A stretch of DNA of 64,000 bases from positions 2,108,001-2,172,000 of the forward strand of contig NC_089187.1 in assembly GCF_947507565.1 (NCBI RefSeq), in the 5' to 3' direction. The DNA comes from Oscarella lobularis. Its lineage: Eukaryota > Porifera > Homoscleromorpha > Homosclerophorida > Oscarellidae. Below are positions 12,200 through 24,117 of this stretch, one piece after another; position 1 is the stretch's first letter; every line of letters begins with the position of its first letter. Below the pieces are notes generated by a model that ran no database searches, was not told the DNA's origin, and saw nothing but the letters and a program-made list of their open reading frames with translations. Position numbers and translations under genes: made by a program.

Positions 12200-12777
12200 T
12201 GAGCGTGTATGATTTCTATTAAAAGATCTAGCGGCGAAATTAGTACAGTAGCGTATATATATAGATTTGTAGATTATTGTTTGCTTGCGCGGGTTCGCGA
12301 CTGGCTGCCCGGATGTCCTGGGCGGTGCGCACGCTTAGAGATACAGTAGAAAGGATCGCAAAGAATCGTTCCGTTAGACCGATCGGAATTTTTTTGGGGG
12401 GGTGCAGGTCGATTGGGATTTAGCGATTGGATGGGGCGAATAACTTCGGTTGGGCACGCGCGATTCGATTTCGAGACCGTGTCTCGATAGCGCGGCGTCT
12501 CGTGGACGCCTTCGACGCATCACTGGTGTCGCGTGCATTCTGGGGATGCGGTAGAAACGACTAGGATCGGATTTAGCGTTCTGTTCGAGTTGTGTGGATA
12601 AGTAGGACGATATGCACGTAATTTGCAAAAGAAATCGTTTTTGTTTAAACGACGGCGACGCTTTTTTCTACAGAGCGGTTTTTTAGCGATCTTAATTCCG
12701 TGTTGAGAGCAAATTTGAAAATGTTTTTTTAGACACCACTTCCTGGTCGCACTTAGCGCGCTGTAAACTTAGAAAGT
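12200..12777. other. Intergenic, no gene seen
   Basis: 3' flank of the CDK12/13 gene and 5' flank of the next gene. No open frame with coding character, no RNA gene recognised. AT-rich near 12250-12275. Confidence 0.5.
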
Positions 12778-13844
12778 ATGACGCTTCTCGTCGTTTCTAG
12801 CCTCTTCTTCGCCTTCTTCGCCGCTCAAACCGCGGCATCGACGAACGAAACGACGACATCGACGAGCACAACGACTTCCCCGGCCACCGCTGCACCGAAA
12901 ACGCCGCCAAATCTAGCGTGCACACAAATCGATTATTGTTCGTGCAATTTCACAGACGGATCGCGTCATATCAGCTTAAAAACACTTCCCAGGTAGTCTT
13001 CAGCGGCGATGACGCGCCTAAAGGGGGGGAGAAACGAAACCGTGGGTGTGTGCCTAGGATGACGTACACGGGCTACGAAGACGCGGTGACGGTCGTTTAC
13101 GAGCCGTGCAGTCCGTTTACGTACGGCCAAAATGTCAATCAGAGCAGGTGTTCCGTCGAAAGTGGCTCCGTGGTAAATTTCGATTTCGTGATGACGAAAA
13201 TACTTTTTTCGATTTAATATCGGATTTCTGCTAAAAGATGTGCGCAGAAGGCGGCGAGACGAATCCGCCTTTTTACGAATCTTTGGCTGTCGTGTCTCAG
13301 ATGAAGTTCATTGTTGATAGCAATACGCAATCGGTGACTATTCAATACGTTCGGCCTACAACCCACGGCACGCCGGCGCCCAATGCGAGCACCATGTAAA
13401 ATTCTCGTCTCTTGAAGATTCACTGACATAGAATAATTCTAGGTATACGTATGTTCGTCTTGTGTGCGATGCTTGTGCTCATCAGCCAATGCTTCATAAG
13501 ACAAAGATCATGGGTCACAATTGGGTTTGTAGAAGTCCTTGTTATATAGAGGCAGGTTGGGAGTCCTTGATTTCTCCTTCCCCTAGTACTTTGATTTGAA
13601 GGCGGCGTCCAATTGCCGAGCCGACGTGACTCGCTCGCCTTACAATTGCTCGTCGTCGCCTTCGCCGTCTCCGTCGCCGTTGCCGTCACCCGACGAGAAT
13701 TGCAACGACATGCAACACTGCGGAAAAGATTTAGTGATCGCCATTCCCGTGACGGCAGTCGCTACTGCGATCATCGCCATCATGATTTCGTGCTGCGTCA
13801 TAAAACATAAGGAGAGACAAGCGGGACGCTATTACACTCTCTAA
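12778..13844 (+). CDS. Type I membrane protein with MRH-like (M6P receptor) ectodomain
   Basis: Five exons (12778-12992, 13058-13172, 13238-13395, 13443-13524, 13587-13844) join in phase to about 275 residues. The start gives a signal peptide (MTLLVVSSLFFAFFAAQTAA) and a Thr/Ser-rich stalk. A Cys-containing domain follows, with the CSCNFTDGSRHISL, YEPCSPF, GGETNPPF and YVRLVCDAC segments. This pattern resembles mannose-6-phosphate-receptor homology (MRH) domains of cation-dependent M6PR and ATG27-like sorting receptors. A Ser-Pro linker, one membrane helix (about VIAIPVTAVATAIIAIMISC) and a short basic tail follow. The tail ends RYYTL, which fits a YxxPhi endosomal sorting signal. Role inferred: Golgi-endosome lectin or cargo receptor. 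The exact subfamily is not settled. Confidence 0.7.
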
Positions 13845-13985
13845 GACCAGTGAAATGACGTTGGATGCTGTTAGTGTAACCTTAGTCTCGATGTACGTGC
13901 TCCGTTTTTTTTAATAGGTATACAGCAACAGAATCAACAAACATCGCGAAAAGAAATAGCAAAAGTGGTTGTCATGACTAGATGA

Positions 13986-14997
13986 TCAGTCTGACCGTTT
14001 CTTTCTCTTCAACGCCTTCTCCCGTATTCCACTAAGAATACTCCACGTCACCTTGCGACGCAAGGCGCTCGGAAGAAGCTCGATTGCGGAACTCTGAATC
14101 CAATGAGACATGCAACCCGTTGTCACGTCGACAACGCCGACAGTGCCAAGCGCATCCCGAGCAAAGCCCTTTGCACTGAGAACAAAGAGCGAGGGCCTCT
14201 TTATTCTACTCATGTTCGTCGCAACGAACATCGGCCTGACACTCTGTATCGTAATCCCCTCGTGGTGCCCATACTCGCCTATCAACGACTGGGTCAACGT
14301 GTCGACGAACGCTTTCGCCGCCGAGTAGACGTTGAGCAGGGGATGCGGACTCGTGCCCGAATAGGACGAAATGTTGATGACGGCGCCACGCCTCTGCGCG
14401 ATGAATCGCGGCAAGAGCGCGCGCGTCATCAACGTGACCGAAGCCATGTTGACGATCATGACCTGCCACATTTTCTCGGGCGGCAGCTCGTGAAAATAGT
14501 CCGGATGATCGAAGCCGGCTCCGACGTTGTTGACGAGAATGCCGATGTCGAGATCTTCGATCTGCGACGCGATTTGATCGTAGAGCGATTGCGATCGTGC
14601 GCCGAAATCGGCGCAGACGACGCGCGTTTCGATTTCCTTGTGCGCCGATCGGATTTCTTGGGCGACGGCGGCGAGTTTCTCCTCGCTACGGCTGACCAGG
14701 ACGACGTTGATGCCGCGACTGGCGAGATCCATCGCGTACGCTTTTCCGATGCCGTCCGTTGCGCCGGTAACGACTGCGGGGGGAAAGAGCGCGTGTCGTG
14801 CGGCGCGATTTGACGCCTCGCGTTCTCTTACCTGCCCATTTGCCGAACTTTCGTCGCAAGTTCGTGCCTAGGCCTAGCTTAGGTAAGACAAAGCAGCGCA
14901 GTCCGGAGTACAGCGATAGGAGAAAGCCCGTGCCGACGCGCAGAGCGGTCGCAGCACCGGCGATGAGAAGAGCCAACTCGTACCACGTGTACGCCAT
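13986..14997 (-). CDS. HSD17B12: 17-beta-HSD type 12-like 3-ketoacyl-CoA reductase, copy A
   Basis: Minus-strand exons 14832-14997 and 13986-14773 give 317 residues, close to the 312 of vertebrate HSD17B12. This ER enzyme reduces 3-oxoacyl-CoA during very-long-chain fatty acid elongation. A hydrophobic N-terminus (LALLIAGAATALRVGTGFLL) precedes GKWAVVTGATDGIGKAYA (nucleotide-binding TGxxxGIG). Then come LDIGILVNNVG, INISSYSG (catalytic Ser) and VYSAAKAFVD (YxxxK). The C-terminal KRKKRSD is lysine-rich like the ER-retrieval ends of the family. Arranged in tandem with a close paralogue at 15230-16235 on the same strand; similarity extends into the 3' flank. Confidence 0.9.
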
Positions 14998-15229
14998 AAT
15001 ACGCGCTTCGCGTGCTTTAGAGACCGCGCTAATTGCTAATACAGTATGTACGCATTTTTAGACAACTGTCTTTCTCACCGCAACCGCAATCACTACTACA
15101 GCCAGTGAAAGAGTAAATTGGATGTTAGTGTAGCCTCAATGTAGTCTATGTCTATATGCTTTATACCAGGAATGCATCACCAGACAAAAAGAAATAGCAA
15201 ACATAGGTGCTTGGCTCTAGCTACACAAT

Positions 15230-16235
15230 TCAGTCTGACCGTTTCTTTCTCCTCAGCGCCTTCTCCCGCCCTCGATTGAGAATCGTCCAAATCATCCTGC
15301 TAAACAAAGCCCTCGGAAAAAGATCGGCAGCAAAACTCTGAATCGAATGAGGCATGCAACCCGTTGTCACGTCAACGACGCCAACAGTGCCAAGTGCGTC
15401 TCGAGCAAAACCCTTTGCAGTGGGAACAAAGAACGAGGGCTTCATTTTAGTCATATTCGTTGCAACGAACAGCGGCCTGACACTCTGTATCATAATCCCC
15501 TCGTGGTGCCCATACTCGCCAATCAACGATTGGGTCAATGTATCAGCAAACGCTTTCGCTGCTGAATAGACGGCGAGCAGGGGCTGTGGACGCGTGCCTG
15601 AAAAGGACGAAACGTTGATGATGAGGCCACGCCTCTGCAAGATCAATCGAGGCAATAACGCGCGGGTCATTAACGTGACCGAAGCCATGTTGACGATCAT
15701 GAGCTGCCACATTTTCTCCGGTGACAGCTCGTGAAAATAGTCCGGATAATCGTAGGCGACTCCGACGTTGTTGACGAGAATGCCTATATCGAGATCTTCG
15801 ATTTGCAATGCGATTTGGTCGTAGAGCGACTGCGATCGCTCGCTGAAATCGGCGCAGACGACGCGCGTTTTGATTCTCTGGTGCGCCGCTTCGATTTCTT
15901 CTGCAACGGCGTCGAGTTTCTTCTGGCTTCGGCTGACGAGAACGACGTTGATGCCGCGACTGGCGAGGTTCGTCGCGTACGCTTTGCCAATGCCGTCCGT
16001 TGCGCCGGTAACGACTGGGCAGAAAAGAGCGCGCATTGGGTGATTTGACCGCGCCCCCGCCACTCTTACCTGCCCATTTGCCGAACTTTCGTCGCAAATT
16101 CGTCCCTAGGCCCAGTTTAGGTAAGACAAAGCAGCGAAGTCCAGAGTACAGCGACAGGAGAAAGCCCGTGCCGACGCGCAGAACGGTCAGAGCACCGGCG
16201 ATAAGGAAAGCCAACTCGTACCACGTGTAAGCCAT
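15230..16235 (-). CDS. HSD17B12: 17-beta-HSD type 12-like 3-ketoacyl-CoA reductase, copy B
   Basis: Minus-strand exons 16070-16235 and 15230-16014, 316 residues, with the intron at the same place as in copy A (after GKWAG). All short-chain dehydrogenase motifs are present: TGATDGIGKAY, LVNNVG, INVSSFSG and VYSAAKAF. The first exon is nearly identical in protein to copy A (MAYTWYELAFLIAGA...), so the duplication is fairly recent or the exons have been homogenised. Its start codon lies only about 56 bases from the probable start of the Bcl-2 family gene on the other strand, so the two genes must share a promoter. Confidence 0.9.
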
Positions 16236-16291
16236 TTAGAATGCTCTCACGTGACTCACGTGCGTTAGGTCTCACAGTGAACGCAAATCTC

Positions 16292-17143
16292 ATGGAGTCA
16301 TTAGAACAGCAATCCGTCCGTCGCCCGTTGGCGCGGGCTATATTTGCCGAGATGTTAATTTCGACGTATGACGAAGGTGAATGCCCGTCGGAGCTTCAGA
16401 ACGCGCTCCAATCTCTACGAGACCCGGAAATACCTCTCGAAGTCGGACGCAACTTGAGCGCCGTTGCCGATCAGTTCGATCGGACAGAAGGACTTCACGT
16501 CGATGAGCGAGCGCAGAACGTTTCCAGCGAAGAGCTGTCCAAGTACGAGAGATTTAAGAACGTAAGAGGAAGCCCCTCCCCCTCTTTCTTGAACACTTCT
16601 CTCTACGAGAAAAGCCCGGCATGTGTCTTTATTTAGTTCAATACTTACTTTTGTGTAGAATGTATTGCAGCTTCTCTCTCCAATTATGTCTGTGAAGACG
16701 CTCGTGTGGGCTTCAGTGGCGCTTCTTTTTGCCTATGCCGTCAAAATTGTCGTCAAGAGATTCTCCACAGATCGAGGGATTTGCCAAACGATTGTTCATT
16801 ACGTTACTACGTTCTTTGACGAGACCATGATGAATCGCATAAAAGAGATGACTTGGGTCAGTTTAGTGGTCAGAACCAATACCTCCATGCAGTCACTATT
16901 AGTTGTTGATAGAGAGGGCTGCAGGAATTCGCGCGACAGTATACTGGAACAGCTGAAACCAGTGAAACAGGTGAAACGACAGAACCTGACAGTCGTGTTA
17001 GCACTGGTCACCCTATATCACCACATAACAACTCGTTTGGGATGGGCGTTACATTGGGCGTTGGATTGGGAGTTGGATTGGCCATCGGAGCCATTGGAGG
17101 AGTCGTTGCTGGTATTCTCATTGCGACACAAGCAAGCAAGTAA
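16292..17143 (+). CDS. Bcl-2 family protein, BAK/BOK-like
   Basis: Three exons join in phase: 16292-16561, 16659-16856 and 16925-17143, about 228 residues (an in-frame ATG at 16241 would add 17). The segment PLEVGRNLSAVADQFDR has the BH3 pattern of BAK (VGRQLAIIGDDINR), with the key small residue plus Asp. Exon 2 encodes VKTLVWASVALLFAYAVKIV, positioned like the BH1 helix pair. A BH2-like tryptophan (EMTW) follows. The C-terminus is a glycine-zipper membrane helix (LGVGLGVGLAIGAIGGVVAG) followed by ATQASK. That is the layout of multidomain pro-apoptotic Bcl-2 proteins that permeabilise mitochondria. Whether it is pro- or anti-apoptotic cannot be decided from sequence alone. AATAAA occurs at 17223. 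Confidence 0.7.
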
Positions 17144-17249
17144 GTTGTGTAGCAGACAGACGAATAGCGCTGCCGCATTTGTATTCGTGAAAGTTTCAAT
17201 TAACTGCAATTGAGCAGGAATTAAATAAATTTCTTTTATTATACAATGG

Positions 17250-18742
17250 TTATAAGGACGAAACGCCGTAGAATTCGTGACCATCGGCGTTGAAGCACTT
17301 GTAGGAACAGAGGAGAATCCTCAACGGAATTATTCCGGGATTATTCATTAAACGAAATTTCTAAAACATGGTCTCTTCATAAAAGGAGGACCTTTCTGTA
17401 CTAATACCTTCTTAGCGTCGACGAATTGTACGCACTCTAGCCACGTGTTTAGAAATAATTCCCCACAGACGGCACATTTTTTGGCGAGAGCGAGCGTCTG
17501 CCTCAAGTTGCCGCCGCCGTCGCGCGACAGAAGAGCAAAATTCATTTGGAATGATCTAATCGAAAAATGAATCCCCTCTTGAGATGAGACGTTCTCTCTT
17601 GTACCTGTCTTTCAGATGCTTCAGAACGAGGCGAGCAGCAAGCTCCTGAGATAATCAGGTAAATTAAAAGCCAAGATATATAATTATATACACAAACCTT
17701 TAATAAGAAGACTTCTTCTACTTGTTCCGATACTACTGGCTTCTCCCTGAGTAGCCTATTGGCTTCAGTATATAATTCCGATAAAGGTAACGTTTTTATC
17801 TGAAAATACAAGTTTCCCGGGAGGACATGTGAGCAGCGCTGATAGGTCTTGCCTCAGATGGAAGTGTTACCAGTCGATTTACAGACACATCTAGTACGGA
17901 CAACTTGAAGCAGCCTTCAATAGCCTTAAAGATATTTGTCAACTGAGACCAAGGTAGACATTGAGTACTCACGCTACTAAGATGGCTGATCTGATTCTTT
18001 CTCAAATACAGTTTTGACAAATTCTTTAGTTGTCCGATAGAATCCGGCACACTTTCCAGAGACAACATTAACAGGTATCAGCAATTCAATAGAGTCTCTA
18101 CCTAGTGAGATGATTGTCTGCCACGTGAAGTTCCCTCAGTTCACCTAGCTGTCCTATCTCTTGAGGCAAGCTCACCAACTGATTCCTATCCAGGCTGAGC
18201 GTTTGTAATCGTTTCAGCCTATTACACAGAATCAATAAGGGCATATTGTCAATAGACGAACTAGCCTGCTTATATCAGAAGGAAGGGAGCGTAGTGCATT
18301 ATCATTTAGATTCAGCAGTGTCAGATTGTGCAGTGATCCTGTGCAGGAAATTTGTTACAGACAAGTGCCCGATTCGCCCCTGCTCACCCAAAGTCGTAGA
18401 ATTAAGTTGCAAAATTTCGTTGCCGAATATGTGAAGCGATTGGAGTTTGGGAAGATGGCGCAACTGTTGGGGTATGTCCTTCAGTTTGTTGTTGCCAACA
18501 TTAACAAACGTTAGCTGAGTGCGTACGAATCGATAGTTGTCTTCATAAAAGAGTCTTTTTCTGACCTGTCTTAGCTCGGCGATTTCGTCGCAGAGGTCTT
18601 CGAGCTGGTTATTCTTGAAGCTGACCGTTTGGAGAGAAACGATCCGACCGAGAAGAGCGGGAATGCGTTCGAGACCCTTATTGGTAAGATTCAGCGACTT
18701 GGGCTTTGTTTTGGTGGCTTTTAGCAGTAGAGTGTTGGCCAT
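17250..18742 (-). CDS. LRRC58: LRRC58-like leucine-rich repeat protein
   Basis: Ten minus-strand exons (18566-18742, 18388-18514, 18266-18338, 18102-18218, 17973-18051, 17853-17942, 17698-17799, 17605-17645, 17408-17555, 17250-17360) join in phase to 354 residues. Leucine-rich repeats run from the start to about residue 220, for example LNLNDNALRSLPSDI, LSLDRNQLVSLPQEIG and LYLRKNQISHL. After the repeats comes SEQVEEVFLLKELAARL. A Cys-containing tail follows (GGNLRQTLALAKKCAVCGELF, ECVQFVDAKKFRL), matching the C-terminal region special to LRRC58. Two introns seem to use GC donors (after 18266 and after 17853 in the minus reading). It is convergent with the Bcl-2 gene, with only about 106 bases between stop codons. 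Confidence 0.8.
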
Positions 18743-19229
18743 TTCTCCATGGTGATCTCTCTAACGTACGCCGGGGGGCGGCATCGTCTATCAACCCGGA
18801 TACGAAAACGATTCTGAACGACTCCACGAGCGCACTTTGTCTCGAATCTTCTGTTTGGCGAGGCTAATGGCTTTCCTTCATTCCGCCGCCGTCTCTCGTT
18901 TCCCAAAAAAGACGTCTATGATTTCAACGCCGGACGATCAATGAACTCGGCGCTCTCCTTCCTCTCACAAGGTTGGTACCAGCACAAAATTACACCACAT
19001 GCGGAATAAAATGTACTCCCACGGCACCCAACGGTTTGCAAACACGGAAGGCCCCCCTTTTCTCTCCCCCACGTACACAGAGAAAAAATAGACAGCCTAC
19101 GTGCTGATACGGTATTTTATTTCATACTCAAGAAAAATCAGTGTAATGCGCTGCAGTCAATAGCTAATTGGCTATACCTAGATAAAAGTCTGCGCCAGCG
19201 GAAAATTCGAATTTTGTTAGGACTCGCAA
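18743..19229. other. Intergenic, no gene seen
   Basis: 5' flank of the LRRC58-like gene and 3' flank of SOAT. No coding exon or RNA gene recognised; 19080-19200 is AT-rich and may contain the SOAT polyadenylation region. Confidence 0.45.
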
Positions 19230-21420
19230 TCATTCGCCGTAGTTGCAAGTTAGAGTGCGCGGAACGATGTAATCAGCCCACGTTGCCTAAGAAAAATATT
19301 AGAGAAACGTTTCCCGTAGAGACAGTCTATTCACTTACATTTGGCATGGGGCAATTTTTACGGACAAACCACTCGTGACTATAGAGACACATGAGAAGGC
19401 CGCAGCCCGTGAACAGCATGAGCCACATAAAAATGTTCCATAAACGAGATTGGCGGTGATTAGTCAAATAGATGAATCCCACTAGAAGACGAGAAGAGTT
19501 TAGCTTAGAGAGCCCCTTAGAACGAGTACACTCACGTCCAAAACCGCCAAACATGACGAAGAGAACTGGAAAGAAAAACCGAAAGGCGCATACGAGAACG
19601 TACTCGTGAACGACGGCCGAGAGAACGAAGACGGCAAAACGAGGAATAGAACTGCAACGAGAATTGTAACTGAAGAACTAGAGAGGGAGAGAGAGAAAGA
19701 GAGACTTTAGAACCAAAACAGAGACGGTAGAGAAAAAACGAAAAACAGACCTTTTCCATGTCTCTAAAGACGTAACTGTGAAGCCAATCGTGAACGACCA
19801 CGTTCCACGTTCGATAGTACGTTCCCCACTGACGACTGTTCCACCAGTCCTAAAATGAATAGTAAGGGAAACGGATGCCGAATCTGTAGGAGACGGAGTG
19901 AAACCTTGTAAAATTGCCGGTCAGCAAATTGCGTCATTTCAGCAAACGCGTTTAACCACGAATGCAGAAGCGAAAAAAATCCTAACAGAAGGACCATAGT
20001 GCCGGGTAGTATGCAGCTGAACACAGCCATGGCGAGACTCCTAAAAAGACCGTGCAAACACTTAGCTCCCACTCTAGACGAGATCCTTTACCTTAGGTTC
20101 CACGGAGCCTTGCCTGTGTTTTGCAGGACGGGTATGAGAAATCGATAAAACATATAGTACGTGTATACCAAACACGCAGCAACCTGAATCAATTAGATAT
20201 TCCATAAACGCTTTTGTTAATTAAGTCAAAAGGACTGTGACCTGGGCAAAATTAGTTGCGACGTATGACCAACGAATTTCAGGCGTCCTGTGAAAGACTC
20301 GGTTTTAATAATTAATAATTAACACCGAAACAGACGTGACGCTTTACCTTGGATACACGTCTCGATAGATGAGCGTCGGGCAAAAAAGAAAATAAAGATA
20401 TCTAGAGAATCCCGGTATCTCTTTGTTTAGACCCGGCGCCAGTTCTAAATCAAACACACGTGGTATCCATCTAATAACTGCATTGATGGAATACCTGCGG
20501 ACGGGTATAGAACCTTAGCGGCATTTTCTCGAATAAACGAATGCACTTTCATAATAAAACGCATCTGATAGAAACAAAAGCCCAAGACGCTCGAGTGAGT
20601 GACACCCATTCCTCTTCTCCCCATACCTGTTCACAGGCGACTACTATAGACGAGGCAGGGGGTAGATCCAATGTCGCGAGCATCGAGATGGGGTAGTAGA
20701 AGAAGAGGAGTAGGTACGACGTGTAGACGATGAACGACGCGACGTCGACGGCGCCACTGGCGTTGGCTTGTCGTCGCGTCTGTATCCAGAATTGAAATAG
20801 GGGATAGATGACGAGAGCTTGCGCCTGCATGGCCATCCATAGGGTGATCACGGTCGAAAAGTCGCCGAACGCCCAGAATATGTGAGAAAAATCAAAAACG
20901 AGTCTAAGAAAGAAATACAGTATAGAAGATTTATTTATGAGAGAGACTGTCACAGAGACACAGAGAGGGTACTGTAATAACACTTCCCTTACCTGCCCTG
21001 TTCTAGTACGTCATAGACGAACGTATTGAATCCCATCACGATAAGCACGACGACGAATATATTGTATATTGTCTGAATGTGTTCCGTTTTGAGCATTGTT
21101 CTAACGAAACGCGGTTCATGTGAGACGCCCCCAAAGGCATATAGATGTATGTATGTATACGTTAGAAGCGAATCCCTTGGACAGAAGACTTTATAGGGCA
21201 AGCGCTTGTGAGGAGCCTTCCTGTTTGACAACCAAGGTGCAAATTCGAATAGAAGTTCCTTAGACTAGCTGACGTACCCCCTTGGGTCCCCGCCGCCGTC
21301 TATCGACTCTTCGTCGATCGTTTGACGGCGTTCGTCTTGCCCGTTTTTCATAGAACGACACGCGTCTTCGATCCACTGCTCCAATCGGCTGTCGATCGTT
21401 TCCACTAGTTCGGCTCGCAT
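19230..21420 (-). CDS. SOAT: Sterol O-acyltransferase (ACAT)
   Basis: Multi-exon minus-strand gene for an ER membrane-bound O-acyltransferase (MBOAT family) that esterifies cholesterol with fatty acyl-CoA. In protein order I read an acidic N-terminus, [139 protein letters not shown], and the end [18 protein letters not shown]. The FYxDWWN motif and the VVHEY histidine are the family's active-site landmarks. Stop is at 19230-19232. The ATG at 21418-21420 is the best start seen, but an upstream exon cannot be excluded because TAG precedes it closely. SOAT is favoured over DGAT1 by the TLIYRDxYPR and RTLTC segments. Confidence 0.88.
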
Positions 21421-21683
21421 TTCCTACGCGACAGGGGGGACCCTCCGTCGATGTTCTGCCCGTCGAACGAATGCGCTCACCGCTGCGTGCTGTCTGAACG
21501 ACTTCGCGGGGTGCGACGTTCCGTTTTCCGTCGACCGGCCGCTTTCGCTCGTACCTAGCTTTTCAGATCGATTCTAATCGTTCCGTTATTTTCTGCGCTA
21601 AACCTCGCTTTCGAGCTTCGTTCATTGTTCTGAAGCTTCGCTACGACGTCACCGCACGAATTAGCACGGCGAAACCCCGTAGG

Positions 21684-21691
21684 TATAAATA
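21684..21691 (+). promoter_or_regulatory. TATA box of TIR-type receptor, copy 1
   Basis: TATAAATA about 180 bases before the start codon, preceded by a block that is strongly conserved in the second copy (TTCTAATCGTTCCGTTATTT, CCTCGCTTTCGAGCTTCG). The conserved block between duplicated genes supports a functional promoter. Confidence 0.5.
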
Positions 21692-21864
21692 GGCGTTTTT
21701 GAAATTAAGGCATTAGCCCTAATATCGTTGCTTTTGGCGCAAAAAAATAGTTGCTAAAATTTAATCGTCGCTATAATTTAAATTACCGGTAGTTGCCTAA
21801 AGTTCTCCGAGTCGCGTTCGCGACGGTGCGCATGTGTAAGGAATTCATATCGAAAGTAACCCAA

Positions 21865-23988
21865 ATGGACAACGTCGGTTGGCTATTTTACTTTCTTCTT
21901 GCAGCCGCTTCCTGCGCTGGTGCTAAAAATTTTAGTGCGTGAGACTATATCAAATTGCAGTTGACGTGACACTTCTATATATACGTGATGCTTCTACTGT
22001 AGGTACTACACTGTCTCCTTCCTCCTACAACGACTCAGATTCGAGTCCGACGGGCGGCTCGTTTGGCGACAATTTTAATGCCGATCCCTGCCGAGTCTAC
22101 AGCAATTGCGACGAGTGCGTTCACGACGTGTGCTCAGCAAAGTACATACTGACAAAGCAATCGACTTCTGTTTGCCTGTACTGCCCTTACACGGATCCTC
22201 CAACCCCTTCTGGTGGTTGCGTTTCGTCAAATAAATATCAAAGCTACTGCTGGGACGGCCCAAGCCCAGCTGCTACTGCTAGTGAACCCATGCATTCTAG
22301 AGGGGGAAAAAGACGGCCTGGTGATCCGATGGACCTAAAAGACGCCAATTTTCAGCAGTGCACAGGCGCTTCTCACAGCGAAGGCACGTGAGCCGACGAG
22401 CATTGCCATGCAGCTCAATTTGACGTCGCGTGTTTTAGAACTATCCTGTAGTGCCATAAGCGAACGGAACGGTTATGTTGTTGACCTTACAAGCAGGTTT
22501 TGCACTGCGCGAAATTTTTGTGTCCTATTAATTAATTAATTAATTTCCTATCGTTTTATTTTTAGCAAAAAAGAGTTTCGTCCTATCCAGCGGCAGTCAC
22601 TTGCTCATGGCGAAATTCCTTTTCTTAATTACGACGTCTCCGTTGGTTTATGTGAAGAAACGACGGCGTTTTCACGTGACTCTGAATCAGGCTGTTTTCA
22701 AAAGGCAAACGCGCCCATTCAAGTAAAGGCCTATTTTATTGATTCCATTTTGGGTCAAGATTACCCGGATGCGTTTTGCTGGAATGTGGGTACCGTTTCT
22801 CAAAGATCGAAACCGCAGTTCACCAAAGAAAGCGAAGACAATTTCGAAATAACAATCGATTACGGAAATATGCCTTGTTGTCCTTGGAATAGCGACGGAC
22901 CTGGCAATTCGCACAACATATCATTAACTGTTAAAATAATTCCGGCTAGTCAAGGCCATTGTGGGTCGGAGAAACAAGACTATTTTGAGCCTAGAAATTC
23001 GTCTAATCTCATTGCAATGATGTTGAACTGCAGCTTCTCTCCTCCGCACACGTCGGCGACCGTTTATTTCGAAACGAATCTTTTCTGTCCCGAAAGATTG
23101 TTTGTTGCTCTGGACGCCGATAAGACCTCGTTTGAGTGTTCGGAACATTTGGGCGGCTATTCGTGCAGAATAGTGCCGTCGCCTCTAAAGAACGTAAGCA
23201 ACTATCAACCAAAGTGCAATTCCAAGCAATTTCGAATTACGGTTCAATACAAAAGCAACAACTCTAAGACGGTCTGGCCTAACAGTGTAAGTACTAATTG
23301 CACTTTCTCTGTTGACAGTTCCAACGTAGAGAAAATAAGTGTCGAGTATGGACTTATTCCGTCGTCAAAAACATCTGGGTGGACGACTATAAAAGGGCAT
23401 CTGCCTAGCCCCTCTCGCCTTAGACTTCCTATCTTATATGTTGGCCTTATCAGTGGTGGAGGTGCCGTTGCGGTTTTGATTTCGGTGCTAGTTGTCGTTT
23501 ATGTGAAGAGACGAAGATCTCGTGGCACGTACAGTACAAGCGTAAAGTCGGAGGAAGTTTGGGATGTCGTGTGTCTCAATATGCCCTGTCACAACCGTCT
23601 TATGAAAACGAAAGTCATTAAAGTTTTATACGCTATAGACAAGCGCATAAAGATTTTTGACCTCAAAGCGCTCAAACGCAGTTCCATCGACTGTTTGGCA
23701 GAGGCCGTGAAGAAGTGCTCCTTGATTCTCGTAGGGGCAGGAGAAAATGCGAATGAAGAGGAGATCGCGAACCATCGTTCTGACGCACAAATCGCATTCA
23801 GCGAGAAAAGAGGACGCAGTGAAGAACAAGTCGTTCCCGTGCTACTGAACGGATCCCAGAAGGATGTTCCCGATTTTCTTCAGCATCTGAATGCGCTCGA
23901 CCTAAGGAATAGAAAGGATGACTCTTACGAGGATGAGATAGCCAGGCTACGAAAGGTTGTTCATGGACTGTTTCCTAGAGCAACGTGA
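21865..23988 (+). CDS. TIR-like transmembrane receptor, copy 1
   Basis: Exons 21865-21934, 22003-22383, 22439-22496 and 22566-23988 join to 643 residues. There is a signal peptide (MDNVGWLFYFLLAAASCAGA) and a Cys-rich PSI-like segment (YSNCDECVHDVCSAKYI...VCLYC). A larger Cys-containing ectodomain follows (ERNGYVVDLT, FLNYDVSVGLC, CFQKANAPIQVKAY, NFEITIDYGNMPCC) that resembles an MRH-type beta domain. One membrane helix (LYVGLISGGGAVAVLISVLV) and a KRRRS stop-transfer follow. The cytoplasmic ~140 residues (DVVCLNMPC, SSIDCLAEAVKKCSLILVG, QVVPVLLN, LQHLNALDLRN) have the strand-helix order of TIR domains; SEFIR is an alternative. The second intron needs a GC donor (AGCGAAG|gcacgt); copy 2 has GT there. 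The ligand is unknown and an innate-immune role is inference. Confidence 0.7.
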
Positions 23989-24117
23989 CATGTTTTTAAT
24001 GAAGACTGTGCTGCGTTTTTCGTTTTCTGCTGCGTAGGTGTGCTATGATAGTGTCAGCGAAGTACAAATCGATACAAAAATCAGCAGTAACAGCAATGTA
24101 GTGACGACTACTAAAGG

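Noticed and set aside
14103-14813. 236-residue plus-strand frame opposite HSD17B12-like copy A
   Set aside because: Arg/Asp/Val-rich reverse reading of the reductase exon. The minus-strand frame carries all dehydrogenase motifs.
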